Below, in pieces: positions 1 through 5,193 of a DNA stretch of 5,193 nt; the stretch's first letter is position 1, and the number at the start of each line of letters is the position of its first letter. This stretch comes from Candidatus Endoriftia persephone str. Hot96_1+Hot96_2 (lineage in GTDB: Bacteria; Pseudomonadota; Gammaproteobacteria; Chromatiales; Chromatiaceae). The stretch is from NCBI GenBank assembly GCA_000168735.1, contig AASF01002121.1, forward strand, positions 1 to 5,193. Direction: 5' to 3'. The notes under the pieces are model-generated. The model was given only the letters and a program-made list of their open reading frames with translations. It was not told the origin of the DNA and made no database searches. Made by a program: the position numbers and the translations under genes.

Positions 1-920
1 GGCACCCTGGCGGCGCTGGAGATCTTTGCCGAGTTGCAGCCACAGGTGGTGATCCTCGAGGTGGGGCTGGGTGGACGGCTGGACGCGGTCAATATCATCG
101 ATCCCGATCTGGCCCTGATCACCACAGTGGATATCGACCATACTGCTTGGTTGGGAGAAGAGCGGGAGCAGATCGGCCGGGAGAAGGCGGGCATCATGCG
201 AGCGGGAATCCCGGTGGTGCTGGCGGATGCCGATATGCCGGCGTCCGTTGTGCAAACATGGTGAAGCGTTGGGGGCACGGCTGTTCCAGCTGGGCAGCGC
301 GTTTCGCTGCCAGCCCATGTGGGCAGGGCTGGGACTGGTTTGGACTGGATCAGGTTGAGCGGGATCTGCCCTTGCCTGCCCTTACCGGAGCGTTTCAGCG
401 TTCCCAATGCGGCGGCTGTGATCAGTGCAGTCAAGCTGCTGGAGGCACGCCTTCCGGTGGGCCGCTCGGCGCTGGAGGCGGGGCTGAGCCGGGGTGCGGT
501 TGCAGGGGCGGATGCAGCTAGTGGCTGGCTCGCCGCCAGTGCTGCTCGATGTGGCGCATAATCTCCAGGCTGCGGCCGCGCTGAAGCAGCATATCGAGGC
601 GCTGGGCATCAAGGGTGAGGTGCGGGCGGTGTTTGGCATGCTCGCCGACAAGGATGCGGCAGGCGTGATCGCGCTGCTGCAGCCGCTGGTCGATCGCTGG
701 TGCATTGTGGCGACGGATGAGTCTGGGCGGGCACGTCAGACCGGGGGAGCTTGGGGCCCTGTTCCGGCGCTCGGCAGTCGAGTCGTTGGTCGAACCCCAC
801 GAAAGCATTGCAGCTGCCCTGCAAGCGGCCAGTGCGGGCCTGGGGGCAGATGATCTGGTGGTGGTGTTCGGCTCGTTTCAGATCGTTGGCGACGCGTTGC
901 ACAGATTGGGCCAGGAGTGA
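1..920 (+). CDS. folC: Bifunctional dihydrofolate synthase / folylpolyglutamate synthase, C-terminal part (frameshifted)
   Basis: FolC is a cytoplasmic Mur-ligase-family enzyme that adds glutamate to dihydropteroate (giving dihydrofolate) and lengthens the polyglutamate tail of folates, using ATP. What is seen: the fragment opens with GTLAALEIF, then LEVGLGGRLDAVNI, a DHTAWLG motif and GREKAGI, all typical of the central FolC domain. The C-terminal ligase domain follows with LLDVAHN (about 542-562), GMLADKD, and VVVFGSFQIVGDA before a TGA stop at 918-920. About 120 N-terminal residues, including the P-loop, lie outside the window. The reading must change frame near 256, 325, 390, 488 and 740, each time by one extra base; the first sits in an AAA run. 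Between shifts the match to FolC is continuous with no gaps in domain order, so sequencing error is likelier than decay. It is followed by a DedD-like gene, as in many gammaproteobacteria. The family assignment is very safe; whether the gene is intact is uncertain. Confidence 0.93.
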
Positions 921-985
921 CAGAAGCGCCTGGGCTTTGTTGATATACTTCGACAGGTCTGACGACAAAAGGGCGGATAAAGATT

Positions 986-1527
986 TTGCGCGAGCGGCTG
1001 AAACAGAGACTGGTGGGTGGCGCCGTACTGGTCTCACTGGTGGTGATCTTTGTGCCGATGCTGCTGGAGCAGCCGATCGATACCGAGCGAGTGTTTCAGG
1101 GGGATCGGATACCGCCGCGTCCTCCGGAGCCGGTGATGCGCCATGAGAACGGTGATATTCTGCCAGGTCTGATGCCGCCGGAGGATCGCTCGCCCGAGGT
1201 TGGCGGGGCGCCTGCCGTGGTCGATGATCCTGCATCTGAACCTTTAGTTTACAAACAAGAAGGACGAATCGAAAGAGCGGTCCCGAGCGCCTGGATGATC
1301 CAGGTGGCCAGCTTTCGCAAGCGCGCCAATGCGGAGGCGCTGGTGTCACGATTGCGCAAGGCTGATCTGCCCGGGCAGCCTGAAAAAAGCTACAGTAGAT
1401 GGGAAGAGGGTCTATCGGGTGCAGGTCGGTCCGGAGGTCGACAAAAAGCTTGCGGAGCAGATGGCCGCGAAGATCAAAAAAAGATTCAAACTGAGGGTGT
1501 CGCTGCGCCGCTACAGCGGGAGGGTGA
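986..1527 (+). CDS. dedD: SPOR-domain cell-division protein, DedD-like (frameshifted)
   Basis: DedD-type proteins are inner-membrane proteins whose periplasmic SPOR domain binds denuded septal peptidoglycan during division. Seen here: a short basic N-terminus (RERLKQRL), one membrane segment at about residues 9-28 (LVGGAVLVSLVVIFVPMLLE), a proline-rich periplasmic linker, and a C-terminal SPOR domain from about 1289 (AWMIQVASFRKRANAEALV, later YRVQVGPEVDKKLAEQM and LRRYSG). The reading moves by one base at the A run near 1386 (frame of GQPEK to frame of KATVDGKR). A second one-base shift near 1517 would end it at TGA 1525-1527, just after RRYSG where SPOR domains normally stop; without it the frame runs on to 1631, inside gspC. 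The start is uncertain: TTG at 986 begins the conserved part, has only a weak GGCGGA upstream, and upstream errors could hide a better start. The gene lies 65 bp after folC, the usual folC-dedD order. The symbol follows family and position. Confidence 0.83.
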
Positions 1528-1549
1528 TCCGGGGCAGAACGGAACAACT

Positions 1550-2491
1550 ATGGATATCTCCATCTCATTGCAACGGGTGTTTGGTTCGCTTCTCGATCAG
1601 CGACAGGTGCCCGCCTGGCTCGCCCCGCTGATGAAACAGGTCTTGCCAAAGGCAGCGGTGGTCGTCCTTGTGCTGTTGATCTCCGAATTGGCAGCGCGCA
1701 TCACCTGGTCGCTGATCCCGGAGCCCGCCACACAGACAATCACGCTGCAGACCCAGCAGAGCGCGGCCCCTGAAAAAGAGGCGCTGGATATCGCCAAGGA
1801 GGCACGGCGCCTCGCCTCCCTGCATCTGTTTGGCCGCCCGGGGGTGATCAAGAGCAACTCCGCTAAGGTGATCCAGAAGAGTGCACCGGAGACCCGCCTG
1901 AATCTGACCCTGCATGGGAGTATTTGTCGATGACAACCCGGAGAAGGGGGCGGCGATCATCGGCAAGGGCTGGGCTCGAAGCAGGATCACTATAAGGTTG
2001 GGGCCAATATCAAAGGCGTGGGGGGTGTGAAACTTCAGGCGGTCTACAACGACCGGGTGGTGCTGTTGCGAAACGGCCAGTCAGAAGTGCTGCGATTCCC
2101 CAAGACGAAGGGGGGTGGCATCTCCACCCGGGGGTAAGCGTTCCCGCCCCTCCGGGAGCACCGGCAACACCGCTGCCAACACCTCACTGCGCAGCTACAA
2201 GGACCTGTTTCAGAAAGAGCCGCTGAAGATCATGCAGCACCTGCGCTTTGTCCCGGTGCGCTGCGGGGAAAAAATTGAAGGGTTACCGGCTGCTGCCGCA
2301 GAAGGACAGGAAGCTCTACAATCGTCTCGGCGTTCGCCCATCCGATCTGGTGACAGCGGTAAACGGGATCCCGCTGGATGATGAGAGGCAGGCCTTCAAG
2401 CTGCTTGATACGCCTGAAAAAGGCGGAGCAGCTTGAAGTCACCATCCTACGTCAGGGCAATGTGCAGTCTCTTAGCTTCAGCCTGAAATAG
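1550..2491 (+). CDS. gspC: Type II secretion system inner-membrane protein GspC (frameshifted)
   Basis: GspC links the inner-membrane platform of the type II secretion system to the outer-membrane secretin GspD and contributes to substrate selection. Reconstructed length is about 311 residues, normal for the family. In order: a short cytoplasmic N-terminus (MDISISLQRVFG), one membrane segment at about residues 34-53 (KAAVVVLVLLISELAARI), a periplasmic HR domain with the ASLHLFGRPG signature and AIIGKG...HYKVGANIKG...DRVVLLRNGQSEVLRF, a Ser/Thr/Asn-rich linker, then a PDZ domain (LKGYRLLPQKDRKLYNRLGV, SDLVTAVNGIPLDD, EQLEVTILRQG) ending at TAG 2489-2491. Frame changes are needed near 1917 (GGG), 1970, 2132 (GGGGG), 2266 (GGGG/A run) and 2412 (CC). 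All are one-base gains except the one near 1970, which is two extra bases or one missing. No gspD follows; the next gene is convergent, only 10 bp away. No clear terminator separates them. Confidence 0.87.
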
Positions 2492-2501
2492 TTTCGTCGC
2501 G

Positions 2502-2786
2502 TTACATGCTCGGTGTGGCCGGTGGGGTAGGGGAGAGCGGGATCAGACCCACCTCATCACCATCCTCTAGCAGTGTGAAGGACTCCGCGAACTGTTTATT
2601 GACGGTTGGGCGGATCGATTCCATCTCAAGCATGTCCGCCCGGTCGGGACGGCGCCGGCGCAGCAGCGTCAGCAGTGTTTCGATATTGCTGACCGAGGCG
2701 GGAAGAATCATCTCTTCGCTCTGTTTTCCCAGCTTCTGCACCAGCCAGGAGAAATAGTAGATGGTGATGCGCCGGTCGGTTTCCAC
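2502..2786 (-). CDS. MoaD/ThiS-family beta-grasp protein without C-terminal diglycine
   Basis: MoaD and ThiS are small ubiquitin-fold proteins that carry sulfur as a C-terminal thiocarboxylate for molybdopterin or thiamine synthesis. Seen: the opening strand ITIYYFSWLVQKLGKQ, a central LLTLLRRRRPD helix, and the signature VNKQFAESFTLLEDGDEVGL near the C-terminus, all in MoaD order. About 94 residues if it starts at GTG 2786, slightly long for the family. What is odd: the protein ends IPLSPTPPATPSM, without the Gly-Gly that is adenylated and thiolated in working MoaD/ThiS. I checked the other two frames across this end and neither supplies a GG tail, so a single indel does not explain its absence. 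The start is uncertain, since the frame is open upstream into DUF971. It is the last gene of the leftward block, which suggests a role with the dioxygenase rather than in molybdopterin synthesis; that is inference. No other moa or thi genes are nearby. Confidence 0.72.
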   Translation of the reverse strand: METDRRITIYYFSWLVQKLGKQSEEMILPASVSNIETLLTLLRRRRPDRADMLEMESIRPTVNKQFAESFTLLEDGDEVGLIPLSPTPPATPSM

Positions 2787-3149
2787 TTCGGATGCGCCGC
2801 GCTGATAGCCGATCGCCTCAAGCCGCTGCAGGTATGCCTGGCACTTCGGTCTCCCATTGCTGTCCCAACTCGTAGAGGGTCTCCCCAGGAGTAGATTGCC
2901 TGTGTCGTGGCCGGTCATCGAAGATCAGACGGATTGCATATTGCCCCTGGGGGCTCGAATGCGCTTGATGTTGACTGATTCTTTACCCGTTACCGGTTCA
3001 CTGCTCGCTTTCACCTCCGCCGCAGGGGAGAAGACCCGCAGATATTCGCTGGGGTAATCAAAACTGGCTCCATCGGAGAAACTGATAGTCAGCTTGCGTG
3101 ACTTCTGGTGCAGATTGATCTCCAAGGGGATCGGGGTCTCGTTACTCAT
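2787..3149 (-). CDS. DUF971 protein (gamma-butyrobetaine hydroxylase-like N-terminal domain), frameshifted
   Basis: DUF971 (GBBH-like_N) occurs as a stand-alone bacterial protein and as the N-terminal domain of gamma-butyrobetaine and trimethyllysine hydroxylases. Seen: LEINLHQKSRKLTISFSDG, then SEYLRVFSPAAEV, then (after frame repair) GQYAIRLIFDDGHDTGIYSW and ETLYELGQQWE, the normal order of the family, finishing in YLQRLEAIGY. The start is ATG 3149, with an AGG-containing Shine-Dalgarno about 8 bases upstream. Frame changes lie near 2951 (one base missing in the C/G run), 2912, 2896, 2884 and 2846 (one extra each). They sum to zero net shift, so the tail ends in the original frame, a useful internal check. 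The cysteine triad that binds zinc in human BBOX1 is absent, but the His of DDGH is kept. No stop is visible before the MoaD-like part, so the true C-terminus is unknown. It lies 92 bp downstream of the dioxygenase gene. Confidence 0.8.
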
Positions 3150-3241
3150 TTCATCAACCTGATCGATAGCGGCCAAGGCGCGGGATGGTGACACAGAATG
3201 TCGGCAGGGTTCAACCGGCGGTGGAAGGAAAGGTTTCCGGC

Positions 3242-4127
3242 TCAGGTGCCCTGGATGCGGTCGAAATAGCGCGCGCGATAGAGCAGCCGTTGGGATTTGT
3301 CCTTGTTGAAGGCGCTGCGAGTGTGCAGGACGTTGTTGCTCAGCAGTCCCTGGCCAGCATCCAGCTTGCCGCGGAAGTGCCAGGGTGAGGGAGCATTTAG
3401 CAGCGCTTTGAGATAGTTGACGGCTTCTGCCAGCAGCGGATCTGCCCGACACTCGATGCTGCGTGAGCGATCGGTATAGCGCATGTGTAGATGGCCGTCT
3501 GGGGCGATCGAAAAGACCGGGCCGCTGCGTGCCGGACGCAGGATCTCGCCGTCGACTTGGTTGGCGGGGATGGTCATGGCTTGCGGGTGCATCAGGGCCT
3601 GGATGTAGGCGGGTTGGTAATCCCGGATCTGCAGGTAGACGATCTCGTGATCGAGCAGCGCGTTTTCCCCTCCCTTTGCAGCCGGCTCGACACAGTGTAG
3701 CAGCAGGCCGTGGATCTGCTCTTCTGACTGGTTGTAGTAACCGTCGGTGTGCCAGGCGATAGGACGGTTGCTGTAAGGGATGTATCCTCGGTGCAGCGCA
3801 TCAGGCTGGACAGTGAGTGAGGTGATGGCGTCATTGTCGGCACACATGTTGTGATCGAGACGGTGCAGGCCAAATCGCTCGCCCAAGCTGCCGGATGGTG
3901 TTCTTGTCTGAATCGGTGTCCTGAGAGTCCAGCCCAGATCACCATGTTACTTTTGCGACAGCAGGTCATCAGGGCGTCGTATTCGCTCTGGCGCAGATTC
4001 GCGGGGATTGCCGATCTCCACGATCAGTTGGTCCAGGCTGGTTGGATAGTCTGTCAGCTTCTGCTCACGCCCAGCGTTTGTAGGCCTCGTTGTTGGCGAG
4101 GTCGAAGGGATTCCGTTGCTTTGTCAT
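3242..4127 (-). CDS. TauD/TfdA-family 2-oxoglutarate/Fe(II)-dependent dioxygenase (frameshifted N-terminus)
   Basis: Enzymes of this family couple oxidation of a small substrate to decarboxylation of 2-oxoglutarate, using Fe(II) and O2 in the cytoplasm. The iron triad is visible: His and Asp in AWHTDGYYN (codons 3751-3749 and 3745-3743) and a distal His in NNVLHTRSAF. An Arg 12 residues after that His (SQRLLYRARYFD) is the likely 2-oxoglutarate anchor. Start is ATG 4127 (MTKQRNPFDLANNEAYKRW). The N-terminal part needs one-base corrections near 4068, 4000, 3935 and 3881, giving EQKLTDYP, LDQLIVEIGNPR, YDALMTCCRKSNMVIW and DTDSDKNTIRQLGERFGL; from 3886 to the stop at 3244-3242 the frame is clean. 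Reconstructed length is about 293 residues, usual for the family. The adjacent DUF971 gene suggests a gamma-butyrobetaine-hydroxylase-like enzyme with its N-terminal domain made separately. The substrate is unknown; taurine should not be assumed from the family name. Confidence 0.88.
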
Positions 4128-4212
4128 GATCCGCAAATTGTCGCAGATATCGGTTACTGTTGTTATGATCAGCAACCTGTTGTCCAGCCGCTTTTCAGAG
4201 GTAGTGGGTCCG
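4128..4212. promoter_or_regulatory. Divergent intergenic region between dioxygenase and ubiT
   Basis: These 85 bases separate two divergent starts, ATG 4127 (leftward) and ATG 4213 (rightward), so promoters for both probably lie here. TATGAT at 4164-4169 resembles a rightward -10 box, but the nearest -35-like TTGTCG (4138-4143) is 20 bases away, too far for a good sigma-70 promoter. On the other strand TTGCTG (4175-4170) could be a -35, with only a poor -10 (GATATC) 18 bases on. AGAGG at 4196-4200 may be the ubiT ribosome site for ATG 4213, or for a GTG at 4204 in the same frame. No convincing FNR or other operator is seen. Confidence 0.4.
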
Positions 4213-4646
4213 ATGATAAACCAAATCGCCAAACGTCCGCGTCTCCCCAAGCCGCTTGACCCTGCCCGGTCGGCTGATTCCGGAGCGCCTGCACAGCCTG
4301 ATCCTGAGCCGGCTGCTGAATCGTCTGCTGGTTATCGAGCGTGAGGAGGGGGAACTTGACTTTCTCGAGGGGCGCAGTGTGAGGATCAAGGTGTGCGATG
4401 CAGGCATTAGCTACCTGCTCTCACTGGAAGAGGGGATGATCAGAGAGTTGTCAGTGAAGGATGAGGCGGACCTGACCGTCAGCGGCAGCCGCCTACGATT
4501 TTCTGCTGTTGCTCTCCGGCCGTGAGGATCCGGATACCCTGTTTTTTCAGCGCCATCTGCAGATGGTGGGCGATACTGATCTGGGCGTGCACCTGAAAAA
4601 CATGCTGGCCGCTCTGGACCCTGACTCTTTGCCGCTGCCGGGGTAG
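4213..4646 (+). CDS. ubiT: UbiT (YhbT-like) SCP2-domain ubiquinone biosynthesis factor (frameshifted)
   Basis: UbiT is an SCP2-type lipid-binding protein needed, with UbiU and UbiV, for O2-independent ubiquinone synthesis; it is thought to hold the hydrophobic intermediates. Seen: RLPKPL, TLPGRLIPERLHSLILSRLL, then EGELDFLEGRSVRIKVCD, YLLSLEEGMIRELSVKDEADLTVSGS, and the strong signature SGREDPDTLFFQRHL followed by GDTDLGVHLKNMLAALD. The blocks match E. coli YhbT in order, especially LEFLEGR and the QDPDTLFFQRRL...GDTELGLYVKN segment, which separates UbiT from the related UbiJ. Two one-base gains interrupt it, near 4251 (TT) and near 4490. The repaired length is about 143 residues, some 30 shorter than E. 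coli YhbT, mostly at the C-terminus, which ends at TAG 4644-4646. ubiU and ubiV are not in the window. The start could instead be GTG 4204. Confidence 0.87.
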
Positions 4647-4675
4647 CTTTCAGCCCATGGCTGCAGCGTTGTCTC

Positions 4676-4693
4676 AGCGCTTATGAGCGTTTT
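4676..4693 (+). terminator. Weak hairpin with T run after ubiT
   Basis: AGCGCT at 4676-4681 and AGCGTT at 4686-4691 can form a six-pair stem (one G-U pair) around a four-base loop, and the last stem bases merge into TTTT at 4690-4693. It lies 30 bases after the ubiT stop on the same strand. The stem is short and the T run brief, so it is only a weak candidate for an intrinsic terminator. Confidence 0.3.
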
Positions 4694-4810
4694 GCCTGAT
4701 CTATCTTCCTGTCGGCTGCCGTAGCGGCCTCGTTGCCTGGCGGGGTGGCGTGATCCTCCTCCCAAAATCGCTGAACTCAAGGCGATATGCAGGCTATCTG
4801 ACAGGAAAAT

Positions 4811-4823
4811 GTGACTTCGTCAC
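4811..4823. repeat. Perfect short inverted repeat GTGAC-TTC-GTCAC
   Basis: Five-base arms are separated by three bases. It lies about 70 bases upstream of the lipoprotein start, in the 245-bp gap (4647-4891) that otherwise holds no gene I can support. It could be a small operator half-site pair or an RNA hairpin, or chance. TTGCCA at 4839-4844 and TATAGG at 4867-4872 resemble promoter boxes but are 22 bases apart, which is too wide. Confidence 0.35.
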
Positions 4824-4891
4824 TTAAGCCCCCTGCCTTTGCCACCGATACTTCGAGTGTCATTTTTATAGGCCATCCTGTGGGTAGAGTC

Positions 4892-5193
4892 ATGAAGCTG
4901 TTACGTACCATCGCCGCGATTACCCTCTCCACCAGCCTGCTTGTCGCCTGCGGCGGTGGTGGAGCGGTCAGCACACCGGTCGGGGAGACTGGCGGAGCCT
5001 CCAGTCGTGTCGCCTTTGACGGCAGTGTTGGTGACGGCCCGGTGGTTGGTGCCACTGTCAGCATCCGCGACCGCAACTTTCGGCTGCTCGCCACCACCAG
5101 CAGTACCGACCGGGCTAGCTTCAACTTCGACGGTGAGATCGCCGACAGCGCCTTCCCGCTGATCATTGAAGCGACCGGAAGGCATCGACCTAG
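4892..5193 (+). CDS. Putative lipoprotein with carboxypeptidase-regulatory-like (Ig-like) domain, partial
   Basis: No specific function is recognised. The N-terminus is a clear lipoprotein signal: MKLLRT, a hydrophobic stretch, and the lipobox LVAC with the acylated Cys at residue 20, so the mature protein should be lipid-anchored at a membrane. Cys is followed by four glycines and a Gly/Ser/Thr-rich spacer. From about residue 41, VAFDGSVGDGPVVGATVSIRD...LLATTSSTDRASFNFDGEI...FPLIIEATG resembles the small beta-sandwich repeats of carboxypeptidase-regulatory-like domains, common in large surface proteins of marine gammaproteobacteria. Near 5178 an extra A appears to break the frame: removing it changes EATGRHRP to EATGGIDL, the expected ending of this repeat. 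The gene runs off the window, so most of the protein is unseen. The ribosome site is weak (GGGTAG, 4882-4887). ATG 4892 is supported by the signal peptide. Confidence 0.75.
   Translation, partial: MKLLRTIAAITLSTSLLVACGGGGAVSTPVGETGGASSRVAFDGSVGDGPVVGATVSIRDRNFRLLATTSSTDRASFNFDGEIADSAFPLIIEATGRHRP

Noticed and set aside
944..949. TATACT as a -10 promoter box before the SPOR gene
   Set aside because: Good -10 match, but no -35-like sequence 16-18 bases upstream, and the gene is probably cotranscribed with folC.
609..1547. Long leftward open frame of 312 codons
   Set aside because: It is antisense to folC and the SPOR gene, Pro/Arg/Ser-rich with no domain-like pattern, and is explained by GC-rich codon bias of the genes on the other strand.
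986..1933. A single 315-residue open frame that looks like a SPOR-GspC fusion
   Set aside because: The SPOR C-terminal half and the GspC start are joined only because the frame is shifted out and back. The frame between about 1390 and 1550 is not the SPOR reading, which continues in another frame with clear SPOR motifs.
3150..3452. Upstream extension of the DUF971 frame to 3452
   Set aside because: It overlaps the clean C-terminal coding part of the dioxygenase in another frame and does not resemble DUF971; ATG 3149 has a Shine-Dalgarno and fits the family start.
4160..4180. FNR-like palindrome around TGATCA in the divergent region
   Set aside because: The half-sites do not fit TTGAT-N4-ATCAA in sequence or spacing.
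4777..5166. Leftward open frame of 129 codons opposite the lipoprotein gene
   Set aside because: The forward strand has a textbook lipoprotein signal and a recognisable domain; the reverse reading is low-complexity Ser/Thr/Pro without motifs.
1..5193. Programmed frameshifting as a general decoding system
   Set aside because: Shift sites share no common slippery sequence or stop context, and their density is far above any known bacterial recoding; error is simpler.

Overview
The window is a GC-rich bacterial chromosome segment with tightly packed genes. The gene families (folC next to a DedD-like SPOR gene, GspC, UbiT, and a stand-alone DUF971 protein) point to a gammaproteobacterium. A marine or sulfur-oxidising lineage is possible, but that is only an impression from protein style and not something the window proves. 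There is no rRNA, tRNA, CRISPR array, insertion sequence or phage gene.

Layout. Positions 1-920 (+) hold the C-terminal two thirds of folC. Positions 986-~1527 (+) hold a DedD-like SPOR cell-division protein. Positions 1550-2491 (+) hold a type II secretion GspC. It converges on a leftward-reading block from 4127 down to 2502: a TauD/TfdA-type 2-oxoglutarate/Fe(II) dioxygenase (4127-3242), a DUF971 protein resembling the N-terminal domain of gamma-butyrobetaine hydroxylase (3149-~2787), and a MoaD/ThiS-like ubiquitin-fold protein (~2786-2502). Divergent from the dioxygenase, across an 85-bp gap, lies ubiT (4213-4646, +), for O2-independent ubiquinone synthesis. After a 245-bp non-coding gap a lipoprotein gene starts at 4892 (+) and runs off the window.

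Almost every gene is interrupted by single-base frameshifts, about 25 in 5.2 kb. Nearly all are one-base gains, many in short homopolymers, while the protein reading on either side stays intact and family-like. I read this mainly as insertion-type sequencing or assembly error and not as true gene decay. The gene spans below are therefore reconstructed across frames.

How the genes may work together. folC and the SPOR gene form the usual folC-dedD pair, but the expected cvpA-purF does not follow; gspC does, and without gspD. The most interesting part is the leftward block, which looks like a 2OG dioxygenase of the carnitine-biosynthesis type split into separate catalytic and DUF971 proteins, with a MoaD-like partner that lacks the usual C-terminal diglycine. 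Its substrate cannot be read from the sequence.
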